Positions 8,864 to 17,530 of a stretch of 64,000 nt of DNA are shown piece by piece (positions within the stretch are counted from its first letter, which is position 1; each line of letters opens with the position of its first letter). The stretch comes from Paenibacillus mucilaginosus 3016 (GTDB lineage: Bacteria; Bacillota; Bacilli; Paenibacillales; NBRC-103111). Location of the stretch: NCBI RefSeq assembly GCF_000250655.1, contig NC_016935.1:3490001-3554000 (forward strand), written 5' to 3'. The position numbers and the translations under genes are program-made. The notes beneath the pieces were generated by a model that was not told the DNA's origin, did no database searches, and saw only the letters and a program-made list of their open reading frames with translations.

Positions 8864-9480
8864 AGACGATAAAAATATCGGAAGCGGTTGTCCGGAGACT
8901 GCCGATTTACCTGAGGTTCCTGAATGAACTCAGCAAGAAGAATGTGCAAACCGTTTCCTCACAGGATCTCGGCGTGAAGCTGGACTTGAATCCGGCGCAG
9001 ATCCGCAAGGACCTCGCTTACTTCGGAGAGTTCGGCAAAAAAGGAATCGGTTATGATGTGGATTATCTGATTGAAAAGATCCGGCAGATTCTCAAGCTCG
9101 ACAAGGTTATCCCCGTCGCCCTGGTGGGCGCGGGGAACCTCGGCCGGGCGCTCTGTAATTATAACGCTTACTTGAAGGATAACATGAAGATCGTCGCGGT
9201 GTTCGATGCGCAGGAGAACAAGATCGGCGAGTCGATCAATAACTTGAAGGTGAAGCCCATGTCCGAGCTGAACGAGGTCATCCAAGAGGCCAAGGTGCGC
9301 ATCGGCATTATTACGGTGCCGGCTGCGGAAGCCCAGCAGGTTGCGGACCGGTTCGTCGAGTCCGGGGTGGAAGCGATATTGAATTTTGCACCGCTCATTA
9401 TCAAGGTTCCATCCGAGGTGCGGGTGCATCACGCCGACTTCACGACGGAGCTGCAGAGTCTCGCATATTATCTGGACTAA
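8860..9480 (+). CDS. rex: Redox-sensing transcriptional repressor Rex
   Basis: Binds operators of anaerobic and fermentation genes and is released by NADH. The 206 residues comprise an N-terminal winged helix (about 10-60, with SSQDLGVKLDLNPAQIRKDLAYFG) and a Rossmann fold with GAGNLG at 90-95, followed by a C-terminal domain-swapped helix (FTTELQSLAYYL). It starts within the last codons of dinG and ends before a strong bidirectional terminator, so it is the last gene of this run. No clear Rex operator (TTGTGAA-N4-TTCACAA) was found in the window. Confidence 0.96.
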   Translation: MKTIKISEAVVRRLPIYLRFLNELSKKNVQTVSSQDLGVKLDLNPAQIRKDLAYFGEFGKKGIGYDVDYLIEKIRQILKLDKVIPVALVGAGNLGRALCNYNAYLKDNMKIVAVFDAQENKIGESINNLKVKPMSELNEVIQEAKVRIGIITVPAAEAQQVADRFVESGVEAILNFAPLIIKVPSEVRVHHADFTTELQSLAYYLD

Positions 9481-9504
9481 TTCGCGATGATAAGATCCTA
9501 GAAC

Positions 9505-9542
9505 ACCAAAAAGCCCGGAGCTGAAGCTCAGGGCTTTTTGGT
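9505..9542. terminator. Bidirectional terminator between rex and pit
   Basis: A perfect 12-bp stem, ACCAAAAAGCCC (9505-9516) with GGGCTTTTTGGT (9531-9542), gives T-runs on both strands and serves the convergent rex and pit transcripts. Confidence 0.92.
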
Positions 9543-9554
9543 CTGTTCCGAGTG

Positions 9555-10550
9555 CTACAGACTGAAGATAATCTTGTAAATCAAGTAGGCCAGAATCATC
9601 GAGATCGGGATAGTGATCACCCAGGTCATGATCATCCGGGTCACCGTCGCCCACTTGACATCATGGAACCGCATAACCGAGCCTGTTCCGATGATAGAAG
9701 ACGAGATGACGTGCGTGGTGGACAGCGGCATCCCCAGGTGAGTAGAGACCTGAATGACGATGGAGGAGTTCAGGTCTGAAGCGAAGCCGTTGACCGGCTC
9801 GATCTTCAGGAGCTTCTTACTCATCGTCTTGATGATGCGCCAGCCGCCGATGGAGGTTCCGAGACCCATCGCCGTTGCCGCTGAAAGTTTAACCCAGAGC
9901 GGTACATCGAGTGTATCCTGATATCCCATCGATACGAGACCGAAGACGATAATACCCATTGCCTTCTGGGCGTCGTTGCCGCCGTGGGAGAAGGAGAGGA
10001 GACCCGCCGAGATGACCTGAAAGCTGCGGAACGTCCGGTTCAGCTTGGTCCGGGAGCTGTTCCCGCTCATGACGATGAGCTGGCGGATGATCCACATGAT
10101 GATAAACCCGGTAGCAAAAGCGACCATCGGGGATAACACCAGAATAATGACGATCGAGCGGAAACCGTCCCAGTTGAGGGCGCCCATCCCTGCACCCGCA
10201 ATGACCGCACCTGCAAGAGAGCCGATCAACGTGTGCGATGAGGATGACGGGATACCGTAATACCAGGTGAGCAGGTTCCAGATGATCGCCGAGATCAGGG
10301 CTGCGATAACGATATGCATGCCGTTCTCGATGGTTGCCGGGTTGGCGACCGAGCCGCCGACGGTCTTTGCCACTTCCGAGGAGAAGATGGCTCCGACAAA
10401 GTTGAGTATGGCCGCACCAAGGACGGCAACCCGCGGGCTAAGAGCACGGGTCGAAATGGAAGTGGCAATAGCGTTGGCCGTATCGTGAAAGCCGTTGATA
10501 AAGTCAAAGAGCAGCGCCAGTGCTACGATGACGATAATAGTTGTTAACAT
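9555..10550 (-). CDS. pit: Inorganic phosphate transporter, PiT family
   Basis: Low-affinity phosphate:cation symporter of the cytoplasmic membrane. The 331 residues carry the duplicated PiT signature: FDFINGFHDTANAIATSIST near the N-terminus and SHGGNDAQKAMGII in the second half, with IPSSSSHTLIG and LSTTHVISSSIIG loops and about ten hydrophobic helices. The start (TTAGGAGGAACCC before ATG on the minus strand) is clear. It is the second gene of a two-gene operon, 60 bases after the DUF47 gene. The pairing of PiT with DUF47 is common in bacteria, the DUF47 protein acting as a regulator or accessory factor of the transporter. Confidence 0.95.
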   Translation of the reverse strand: MLTTIIVIVALALLFDFINGFHDTANAIATSISTRALSPRVAVLGAAILNFVGAIFSSEVAKTVGGSVANPATIENGMHIVIAALISAIIWNLLTWYYGIPSSSSHTLIGSLAGAVIAGAGMGALNWDGFRSIVIILVLSPMVAFATGFIIMWIIRQLIVMSGNSSRTKLNRTFRSFQVISAGLLSFSHGGNDAQKAMGIIVFGLVSMGYQDTLDVPLWVKLSAATAMGLGTSIGGWRIIKTMSKKLLKIEPVNGFASDLNSSIVIQVSTHLGMPLSTTHVISSSIIGTGSVMRFHDVKWATVTRMIMTWVITIPISMILAYLIYKIIFSL

Positions 10551-10610
10551 GGGTTCCTCCTAATGCTGCCGCTGGATCAAAGGGTATGGGTTGGAGTACG
10601 AACGGCTGCG

Positions 10611-11231
10611 TTAGGAGTAACGCAGAACTACGCTGTCGAGAATATCGGCTACGTCTTCGCAGGCATCCGTTGTTTCTTCCAGACGCTCGTACAGCTCCTT
10701 GAGTTTGAAGTCATGGTACGGGTCCTTCGGATTCATGAAGATTTCGCGGATTCCTTCGCGCATCAGACGGTCCGCCTCGTTCTCCAGGGAATTAATCTGA
10801 ACCGTATGCTCGGAGAGCTGCATGTACTTCTTTTTGGCGAGAAGTTTGAAGGCGTCGAGAATGTGCTGACAGCTGGCCACGATGACCGCGGAAAATTCCT
10901 TCATATAATTATCGGAAACCGTAATGTTCAGATAGTCAAAACGGGCGATGGTCGCTTCGATGCCGTCGAGCACATCGTCAAGCTTCGTAGCCAGCACCAT
11001 GATATCTTCACGGTCAATCGGCGTGATGAAAACCTTGTTCAGCCCTTTGTAGATCTGGTGTGTGATTTGGTCCCCTTTATGCTCAAGTTCTTTCAGCTGC
11101 GGGTAAAACGTCGCCGGCGGTTCGGTGCCCATGACCGCATCGCGGAACTTTTGCGCAGCATCCAGTGTATTTTCCGACGCTTTGATCAAGAGCAGCAAAA
11201 AGTCGGTGTCGTTTTTTTTGGTAAAAAGCAT
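10611..11231 (-). CDS. DUF47/PhoU-like accessory protein of the PiT transporter
   Basis: 206 residues, all-helical with no membrane segment, matching the DUF47 family (Bacillus YkaA-like), a distant relative of PhoU. Characteristic segments are LEHKGDQITHQIYKGLNKVFITPIDREDI and the second-half counterpart SLENEADRLMREGIREIF plus ETTDACEDVADILDSVVLR: two PhoU-like three-helix bundles with acidic metal-binding E/D-xxxD motifs. It is the first gene of the operon with pit and likely modulates phosphate uptake. The ribosome binding site GGGAGG is directly preceded by a tandem TTTCACAATC repeat (plus-strand 11249-11268). Confidence 0.92.
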   Translation of the reverse strand: MLFTKKNDTDFLLLLIKASENTLDAAQKFRDAVMGTEPPATFYPQLKELEHKGDQITHQIYKGLNKVFITPIDREDIMVLATKLDDVLDGIEATIARFDYLNITVSDNYMKEFSAVIVASCQHILDAFKLLAKKKYMQLSEHTVQINSLENEADRLMREGIREIFMNPKDPYHDFKLKELYERLEETTDACEDVADILDSVVLRYS

Positions 11232-11248
11232 TGTTTTTGGCCTCCCAA

Positions 11249-11268
11249 GATTGTGAAAGATTGTGAAA
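11249..11268 (-). promoter_or_regulatory. Tandem TTTCACAATC repeat before the pit operon
   Basis: On the minus strand two exact 10-base copies abut just upstream of the DUF47 ribosome binding site. They give TTCACA-N4-TTCACA, which resembles PhoP boxes (TTHACA direct repeats with about 5 bases between). The position, downstream of any promoter, would suit repression or be coincidence. Confidence 0.35.
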
Positions 11269-11507
11269 TTTACAAAAAATTAATAAATTTTTCGGGTTTT
11301 ATGTAGGAAAACAGCCCAAATTCACACAAAATTAAAAATAACATACTCATGTAATGATTTGCAATCTTAGTTTGTCCTTGATGCCACATTCTCATGATTG
11401 TTAAGGGGTCCCAGAGCAAGCCCGGCCGACCTCAGTCAGCTTGATTTCTCTTCTTCCGATGTTGTACATTGAAGTCAAAGCAGTAAGGCTGCGAGAGGAG
11501 TATACAA

Positions 11508-12806
11508 GTGAAAAAAACGAGGATCGATAACGGTATTTTCATTACGATGAAGGAAGAGAATCCGGTGGTTACCGGTACGATGATCATGGAAGGAAGCCGG
11601 ATTGTATACATAGGAGAGCCTCCTGCGGGCGAGCTTGGAGAATGTGACGAACGTGTGGACGGCAAAGGGAAGCTTTTCCTCCCCGGGTTTGTCAACACGC
11701 ATGGGCATGCGGCGATGTCGCTGCTGCGCGGGTATGGGGATGACATGGCTCTGCAGCTGTGGCTTCAGGAGAAGATGTGGCCGATGGAAGCCAAATTTAC
11801 GGCCGCTGACGTCCGCAGCGGGACGCTGCTTTCGATCCTCGAGATGGTTAAGGGCGGAACCACAATGTTCGTCGATATGTACGATCACATGAACGAGGTG
11901 GCGAAAGCAGTAGAGGAAAGCGGACTGCGGGCGTGCCTCACACGGGGCGTCATCGGTCTGTGCCCCCGGGAGGTACAGGATGCGAAGCTGGAAGAGGCGG
12001 TCCGCTTCGCGAAGGATTGGCATGGGGGAGCGGACGGCCGGATCACGGCGATGATGTCACCGCATGCGCCTTACACTTGCCCGCCGGATTATATTGAACG
12101 GATCGTAGCGGCTGCCCATGAACTGAATCTGCCGATTCACACGCACATGTCCGAAACCGCGCGCGAAGTCCAGGAGAACGTGGAGCAGTACGGTAGCCGT
12201 CCTGTCGCGCACCTGGAGAAGCTCGGCGTATTTTCCCGTCCGACGCTCGTGGCCCACGGCGTACATCTGACCGACGAGGAGATCGGCATCCTGAAGCAGT
12301 ACGATGTCCGCGTATCCCACAATCCGAACAGCAATCTCAAGCTGGCCAGCGGTGTGGCGCGTGTGCCTGAGCTGCTGAAGGCCGGCGTTCTGGTGTCGCT
12401 GGGTACGGACGGGGCGGCAAGCAACAACAACCTGGACATGCTCGAAGAGATCAGGCTGGCCGCCTTGATTCATAAGGGCGTATCAGGCGATCCGGTAGCC
12501 GTTCCGGCATGGGATGCGCTGAAGCTGGGAACCGTCGACGGAGCGCGCTCTATCTGGCTTGAGGATGTAGGTACACTGCAGCCGGGAATGAAAGCCGACT
12601 TTATCGCCATGGATATCGACCAGCCTCACTTCTTCCCGCGGACGAATCTGATCTCGCACGTGGTGTATTCCGCCACTTCCAGAGACGTTACCGACGTATG
12701 TGTCGACGGCAGATGGCTTGTACGCAACAGGGAGTGTCTGACTTTGGATGAAGAAAAAATCATGCATGAGGCACAGGGCGCTTTCGAACGTCTGACATCC
12801 GCTTAA
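11508..12806 (+). CDS. mtaD: 5-methylthioadenosine/S-adenosylhomocysteine deaminase-type amidohydrolase
   Basis: 432-residue metal-dependent amidohydrolase of the TrzN/MtaD/SsnA group. It deaminates MTA, SAH or adenosine-like purines in salvage; the exact substrate is inferred from family. Metal ligands appear in order: His65 and His67 (THGH), HTHMSE in the middle, VAHGVHL, and the Asp of GTDGAASNNN. The start is GTG 11508 after GAGAGGAG. It sits alone between the divergent pit operon and ypmB. Related guanine or atrazine-type deaminases share the fold; the NLDMLEEIRLAALIHK segment and the length fit MtaD best. Confidence 0.85.
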   Translation: MKKTRIDNGIFITMKEENPVVTGTMIMEGSRIVYIGEPPAGELGECDERVDGKGKLFLPGFVNTHGHAAMSLLRGYGDDMALQLWLQEKMWPMEAKFTAADVRSGTLLSILEMVKGGTTMFVDMYDHMNEVAKAVEESGLRACLTRGVIGLCPREVQDAKLEEAVRFAKDWHGGADGRITAMMSPHAPYTCPPDYIERIVAAAHELNLPIHTHMSETAREVQENVEQYGSRPVAHLEKLGVFSRPTLVAHGVHLTDEEIGILKQYDVRVSHNPNSNLKLASGVARVPELLKAGVLVSLGTDGAASNNNLDMLEEIRLAALIHKGVSGDPVAVPAWDALKLGTVDGARSIWLEDVGTLQPGMKADFIAMDIDQPHFFPRTNLISHVVYSATSRDVTDVCVDGRWLVRNRECLTLDEEKIMHEAQGAFERLTSA

Positions 12807-12831
12807 AGCATAGTTAAAGGAGGGAGAAGGG

Positions 12832-13326
12832 TTGCGCAAACGATGGAAGGTTCTTCTCCTGACGTGTGCCGCGGTCACAGCCGTGTTTGCCGGGGGCGGC
12901 GTTGTCTTTCAATCGGTCATGGAACCGGTATGGTCGGGACAGCGCCAGGCGGTGCAGGCCGCTTATGAGAAAACGGTGCTGGCCAAAGCAAACAAAGTAG
13001 AGCAGTTCGTAGGCGATGAAACCTATACCGTGATTACGGGGGAGGACAAGATCGGGCAGGGCATCTTTGTCTTCGTTGCCGGAGACAAGATCCGGACCGA
13101 GCCCGCCCCAGCAGGGATGAACGCGGAAGCGGCTGCAGCCAAGGTCACCGGGAAGGTGCCTGGAGCGGAGGTGCTCCGCGTGATGCCGGGTATTCAGAAC
13201 GGTGCCCCGGTATGGGAAGTCTTCTATAAAATAGCACCGGAAGATAAGCCGGAGCAGTATTTCTATGATTATTATACATTTACGGACGGACAGCCGATCG
13301 ATACCTGGAATCTGACACTTAGGTAA
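12832..13326 (+). CDS. ypmB: YpmB-like membrane-anchored protein (DUF5590)
   Basis: 164 residues with an N-terminal membrane anchor or signal (VLLLTCAAVTAVFAGGGVVF) and an extracytoplasmic part resembling YpmB/PepSY-like folds: EKTVLAKANKVEQFVGDETYTVITGED, then PVWEVFYKI and YYTFTDG. Function unknown; in B. subtilis ypmB follows dinG-ypmA and precedes aspB-asnS-dnaD-nth. Start is TTG 12832 with a strong AAAGGAGGG. Here the aspB-asnS-dnaD block is absent and other genes follow. The assignment rests on weak similarity plus gene order. Confidence 0.7.
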   Translation: MRKRWKVLLLTCAAVTAVFAGGGVVFQSVMEPVWSGQRQAVQAAYEKTVLAKANKVEQFVGDETYTVITGEDKIGQGIFVFVAGDKIRTEPAPAGMNAEAAAAKVTGKVPGAEVLRVMPGIQNGAPVWEVFYKIAPEDKPEQYFYDYYTFTDGQPIDTWNLTLR

Positions 13327-13410
13327 TCCGAGCGATCATCGAAAGGCATGCGCCGTCAAGCAGAAAGGCAAGTCCGGATTCGGCCGTGACAGCTCCTGCG
13401 AAACAGACCA

Positions 13411-13456
13411 AGCCGCGATGGACGACGCTGATTCAGCATCTCACCGCGGCTTTTTC
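13411..13456 (+). terminator. Terminator after ypmB
   Basis: AGCCGCG (13411-13417) pairs with CGCGGCT (13445-13451) before TTTTT; a small inner hairpin GCTGATTCAGC fills the loop. It lies in the 259-base gap before the next gene; no other feature is recognised there. Confidence 0.75.
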
Positions 13457-13585
13457 TGCAATTTTTAAGAAAAATTTAGGATTTTCACGATTTTTCCACA
13501 CATTACATCGCCAATCGTATATATCTTGTGATATACTCTCTGTATGCCTAAGACGATATATTCTATGAAAGGGGGACGCTAGCTC

Positions 13586-14131
13586 ATGAAGTTACGTCTC
13601 TTACCAGTCATTCTTAGTGTCCTTGTGTCGTCGTCGTTGTTGTTCGGTGGCTATTTTGCTTACCAAAGCTTTGCAATGGAGAACCCGCTGCAGAAGACCG
13701 TGTCGGGAATCAAGGGTGTCGAGCTGGTTGCGATGGATTTGAGTGGAACCTCGGCTGCGATGGAGATCAAGCTGGAGAAAGGCACATCGCTGCGTGAAGT
13801 ATATCACCAGATTCAAAGTCAAGGCGGTACGGCGCTTGCCCGTAAAGATTTGAAACTGAAGGTGACCAATCCGGGCTCCGCCCGTTTGGAACAGTGGTGG
13901 TCTACTGCGCTGTTCGATATAGCCCAAGCCATGGAAACGAAGCAGTACGCACAAATTCCTGCAACATTGAAAGAAAAAGCAGCCCAGGCGGATCAGACCG
14001 GAGGTGCCATTACAGCCACCACCGAGATGGACGAGAACTATGTGTACATCACGCTGACGGACGGAGAAGCGAGCAAGTACATCATGCTGCCTCGCGCTGC
14101 TGCCAAAATGGGGGTGTGGCCTAATGAGTAA
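13586..14131 (+). CDS. Unknown membrane-anchored protein upstream of FtsH-like protease
   Basis: 181 residues, not recognised. An N-terminal hydrophobic segment (LLPVILSVLVSSSLLFGGYFAY) looks like a signal anchor without a lipobox, followed by an extracytoplasmic domain of mixed alpha/beta character ending in MGVWPNE. The ribosome binding site is GGGGG ten bases before ATG. The gene overlaps by 8 bases the reading frame starting at ATG 14124, which I take as the true start of the FtsH-like gene, so the two are translationally coupled. An FtsH partner, modulator or substrate protein is a reasonable inference, not shown by sequence. Confidence 0.8.
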   Translation: MKLRLLPVILSVLVSSSLLFGGYFAYQSFAMENPLQKTVSGIKGVELVAMDLSGTSAAMEIKLEKGTSLREVYHQIQSQGGTALARKDLKLKVTNPGSARLEQWWSTALFDIAQAMETKQYAQIPATLKEKAAQADQTGGAITATTEMDENYVYITLTDGEASKYIMLPRAAAKMGVWPNE

Positions 14132-14198
14132 ATACGGCAAAGAGATTCTGATCGGCTTTGTTCCGGTTCTCATCGTCTTTTTATTTTTCTTAATGTGA
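14124..14198 (+). other. Detached first membrane segment of the FtsH-like protease
   Basis: ATG 14124 has a good ribosome binding site (GGGGGTG, 14110-14116) and encodes 24 residues, a single hydrophobic helix (GFVPVLIVFLFFLM), before TGA. One more T in the T5 run at about 14178-14182 would fuse it in frame to the main reading frame as VFFIFLNVNVVPII, giving the two-helix N-terminus expected of FtsH-like proteins. GTG 14195, the first start of the main frame, lacks a ribosome binding site. Confidence 0.6.
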
Positions 14199-15625
14199 AC
14201 GTGGTGCCGATCATCTTCATGTCGGTCATCCTCGGAACGTTCCTCTATATGGCCCGTGCCCGTAACGGCATGGGAGTCGGTACGGCTGAGCGCAAGACCC
14301 GCGCCCAGGCGCCTAAGCCTATGTCGTTCGAAGACATCGGCGGCCAGGAGCGCGCCAAACGTGAGCTCAAAGAAGCGCTGGACTTCCTGATCCGAGCCGA
14401 AGATATTCAGCGCCTTGGCATCCGCCCGCTGAAGGGTATTCTGCTGACAGGCCCTCCGGGAACGGGGAAGACACTGATGGCAAAGGCTTCCGCGCATTAT
14501 ACGAACTCGGTCTTTCTGGCCGCATCCGGCAGTGAGTTCGTAGAGATGTATGTAGGTGTCGGTGCCTCCCGGATCCGCGACCTGTTCAAGGAAGCGCGCA
14601 CCCGTGCGGCCAAAGAGAACAAAGAGAGCGCCATTATCTTTATCGATGAGATCGATGTGATCGGCGGCAAGCGTGACGGCGGCCAGCACAAGGAGTATGA
14701 CCAGACGCTGAACCAGCTGCTGACCGAGCTCGACGGGATTCATACGGCCGACGCTCCGCGCATTCTCATCATGGGTGCGACCAACCGGAAGGAAATGCTG
14801 GACAGCGCCCTGCTGCGTCCGGGCCGTTTTGACCGTCATATCGAAGTGGACCTCCCGGACAAAAAGGGCCGTCTCCATATATTAAACATCCACGCGAAAA
14901 ATAAACCACTTGCCGACAATGTAAATTTGGAAGCCATCGCGCAGGAAACATTCCACTTTTCCGGTGCGCAGCTGGAGAGCCTGATGAATGAAGCGGCGAT
15001 CTACGCCATGCGCGAAGAGTCCGATTTCATCGGCCAGCAGCACCTCTCGCTGGCAGTCGACAAAGTCATGCTCGGCGAGAAGACGGACCGCGAATCCACG
15101 AAGGAAGAGCGGGAACGCGTGGCGATGCACGAACTGGGACATGCTATTGCGGCGGAGCTGGTTCGTCCAGGATCGGTTTCGCAGGTGTCGCTGAGCCCGC
15201 GCGGCAAGGCGCTCGGCTTCGTGCGCCACAATCCGCAGGCGGATCAGTATCTTTATACGAAGCAGCACATCGAGAATCAGATCATCGTCGCGCTGGCAGG
15301 CTCCGTAGCCGAAGAAATGTTCTACGGCGGCCGCAGCACCGGTTCGCGCAACGACTTCGAGCAGGCGCTGAACATGGTCCGCACGATGATGGATTCCGGC
15401 CTTACGCGACTCGGCATCATTGACCGTGAGATGGTGACCAAGGAAGAGCTGATGAAAGAAAACGCGGCGATCCTCGAAGAGCTCACATCCACGACGCGTG
15501 CGATGCTCGAACGCCACCGCATCGTATTCGAGCAGTCCCTCGATATCCTGATTGCCGAGGAAGTGCTGTCGGGCGACCAGTTCCGCAGCCTGCTCACGAA
15601 ATCGGTCACGCCTCAGATTGCCTAA
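14195..15625 (+). CDS. FtsH-like membrane AAA+ zinc protease (second FtsH-type protein)
   Basis: Membrane-bound ATP-dependent protease. After one hydrophobic helix (residues 3-20) come the AAA module, with FEDIGGQE, Walker A GPPGTGKT, the pore loop FVEMYVGVGASRIRDLF, Walker B IIFIDEID, sensor GATNR and RPGRFDRHIEVDLPD, and an M41-type peptidase domain with HELGH (canonical FtsH is HEAGH) and the third zinc ligand in GSRNDFEQA. At 476 residues it is shorter than classical FtsH (about 620-650): the external domain between the membrane helices is missing and the C-terminus is compact. It is therefore a divergent paralogue rather than the housekeeping ftsH. The N-terminus probably begins at ATG 14124. 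Confidence 0.88.
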   Translation: MNVVPIIFMSVILGTFLYMARARNGMGVGTAERKTRAQAPKPMSFEDIGGQERAKRELKEALDFLIRAEDIQRLGIRPLKGILLTGPPGTGKTLMAKASAHYTNSVFLAASGSEFVEMYVGVGASRIRDLFKEARTRAAKENKESAIIFIDEIDVIGGKRDGGQHKEYDQTLNQLLTELDGIHTADAPRILIMGATNRKEMLDSALLRPGRFDRHIEVDLPDKKGRLHILNIHAKNKPLADNVNLEAIAQETFHFSGAQLESLMNEAAIYAMREESDFIGQQHLSLAVDKVMLGEKTDRESTKEERERVAMHELGHAIAAELVRPGSVSQVSLSPRGKALGFVRHNPQADQYLYTKQHIENQIIVALAGSVAEEMFYGGRSTGSRNDFEQALNMVRTMMDSGLTRLGIIDREMVTKEELMKENAAILEELTSTTRAMLERHRIVFEQSLDILIAEEVLSGDQFRSLLTKSVTPQIA

Positions 15626-15651
15626 AATTGAAGATAACGGAAGAAAACCGC

Positions 15652-15682
15652 GAAACCGCAGGCCCAGGCCGGCGGTTTCTTT
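15652..15682 (+). terminator. Terminator after the FtsH-like gene
   Basis: GAAACCGC (15652-15659) pairs with GCGGTTTC (15672-15679), followed by a short T-rich stretch. The rest of the gap to 15865 shows no gene. Confidence 0.7.
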
Positions 15683-15864
15683 GTGCTTTGCTCTTGAAAC
15701 GGCCCAAAGCGAGGAAATTTGGTGAAAGTGCAACTTTTTTGAGGTTTGGTAGTCTAATATATTGGTAGATTTCGCCACATATACCCTTCGTTCTGCCGGA
15801 AGCCTCAGGCCCCCCCGGCATTCTACATAGGCAATGTCAAATTACAGGAAATAAGAGGTGCATA

Positions 15865-17517
15865 ATGAGAGCTTTAACTGCTTGGTTCACTCTGTTGATC
15901 CTGTCGCTCTTGATGCTGCCGGCCGCAGCCGGCGCGGCGGCTCCCGCCATTAAGCTGTATATGAACGGAGTGGCGCTGAAGCCCGAGGTGGCTCCACGCA
16001 TTGTGAACGAAAGCACGATTGTCCCCATTCGCGTTATCGCCGAATCGCTCGGTTCCAAGGTGGCATGGAACGAGAAGGCACGCAAGGTGACTCTGACCAA
16101 AGACGGCACGACCATTGAGCTTGTCATCGACAAGAAAGCGGCGTCCGTCAACGGCAAGGCGTTCGCTCTGGAGGCGGCTCCGGTCATCGTGGACGGCAGT
16201 ACGATGCTGCCTGTCCGCTTTGTCAGCGAGCAGTTCGGCGTGGACGTGAAGTGGGACAACGAGTCGAGATCCGTATATCTGAAGAAGCCGGAAGCGCCTG
16301 CACAGGAGGTGGCGGCCGGCGGACAAGCTCCGGGCGAGAAGCCCGCGGCCGGAACTCAGGATGTCCCGGCAGGGCAGACAAGCTCCGGCACACCGGTGAA
16401 GGCGGGAGACACTCCACAAGGCGGGGAGACGGCCCAACCGGAGAGCGGGAAGGCTGCAGAGCCTCCCAAGACGGTAGAGAATCCGAAGACGGGGACCGAG
16501 GGAGCGGCTGATCCGCTGGCCCCCGGTAAGGGACAGAGTGCTGTGCCGCCAACGGGCGGCGTTCTTACCGGTGAGAAGAACGTAACGCCGGAAGAGGCAC
16601 AGTCTACGGGAGAGCAAGAAGCATCCGGGCAGATCGCCACCGTACAATCCATTACGATGAACGGGGATGTGCTCAGTATCCAGAGCGATAACGGCACGCT
16701 GCTAAAGCCGGGCGTGTTCCGTCTGGCGAATCCGGAGAGGCTGATTATCGACCTCCCCGGCGCGGTTCTCGGTGACAAGCTGACTGCGAATCTGAACGGA
16801 CTGAAGGAAGGCAAACTCCCCTTAACGGGAGGGACCGTTACCGGAATTCGGTATTCTCTATTTTCAAAAGAAGATTCTATCGTTAGAATAGTACTAGATT
16901 TGTCCCAGCGCTCTGATCTGAGTCTGGCCGCGGGGGCCAAGCCCGGCGAGCTGACCGGCAAAATCGTGCCGGGCAAGACGCGCTTCCGCGTGGTGATCGA
17001 TGCGGGCCATGGAGGCAAGGACAGCGGCGCGATCTCCATTCAGAAACGCAAGGAGAAGGATTACGTATTACAGCAGGCACGCAAAATTGCGGACCTGCTC
17101 AAAACGGATTCCCGTCTGGAAGTAATCATGACCCGCTCCGACGATACGTTCATCGAGCTGGGCGGCCGGGCCGATCTGGCGAATGCCGCACAGGCGGATC
17201 TGTTCGTATCCATTCACGCCAATACCGCCGGCAAAGAAAGCATCCGGGGGACCGAAACGTACTATTACACCGAGCAGAGCCGCGAGTTTGCGGGGCTGAT
17301 CCACAAGTACCTGCTGGAGGCGACCGGGTTTCCGGACCGGAAAGTAAAGCAGGAGCGCTTCTATGTCATCCGCAATACGGTTATGCCTTCCGTGCTGCTT
17401 GAAGTCGGGTTTCTTTCGAACACCACGGACGAAGCGCAGCTGTATCAGGACGAATTCCAGAACCGGGTCGCCGCGTCCATCGTTGCTGCCATCAAGAAGC
17501 AGTTGAATCTCGACTAA
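15865..17517 (+). CDS. N-acetylmuramoyl-L-alanine amidase with stalk and AMIN domains
   Basis: Secreted peptidoglycan amidase cleaving the bond between MurNAc and L-Ala. Order of parts in 550 residues: signal peptide (1-25), copper-amine-oxidase-like stalk domain (about 30-140, with VPIRVIAESLG and LPVRFVSEQFG), a Pro/Gly/Thr-rich linker (about 145-250), an AMIN domain (about 255-355) and Amidase_3 (about 375-548). Zinc ligands are His382 (DAGHGG), Glu397 and His451 (SIHAN); Glu513 in LLEVGFLSN is the catalytic acid. It is followed at 13 bases by the GerMN lipoprotein gene. The AMIN and stalk domains suggest wall targeting, perhaps in sporulation or division. Confidence 0.94.
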   Translation: MRALTAWFTLLILSLLMLPAAAGAAAPAIKLYMNGVALKPEVAPRIVNESTIVPIRVIAESLGSKVAWNEKARKVTLTKDGTTIELVIDKKAASVNGKAFALEAAPVIVDGSTMLPVRFVSEQFGVDVKWDNESRSVYLKKPEAPAQEVAAGGQAPGEKPAAGTQDVPAGQTSSGTPVKAGDTPQGGETAQPESGKAAEPPKTVENPKTGTEGAADPLAPGKGQSAVPPTGGVLTGEKNVTPEEAQSTGEQEASGQIATVQSITMNGDVLSIQSDNGTLLKPGVFRLANPERLIIDLPGAVLGDKLTANLNGLKEGKLPLTGGTVTGIRYSLFSKEDSIVRIVLDLSQRSDLSLAAGAKPGELTGKIVPGKTRFRVVIDAGHGGKDSGAISIQKRKEKDYVLQQARKIADLLKTDSRLEVIMTRSDDTFIELGGRADLANAAQADLFVSIHANTAGKESIRGTETYYYTEQSREFAGLIHKYLLEATGFPDRKVKQERFYVIRNTVMPSVLLEVGFLSNTTDEAQLYQDEFQNRVAASIVAAIKKQLNLD

Positions 17518-17530
17518 GGAGTGGGTAACG

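Noticed and set aside
11249-11276. Rex operator upstream of pit
   Set aside because: Only the TTGTGAA half fits; the second half and the spacing do not.
13386-13568. 60-codon open frame after ypmB
   Set aside because: Runs across the terminator at 13411-13456; composition not protein-like.
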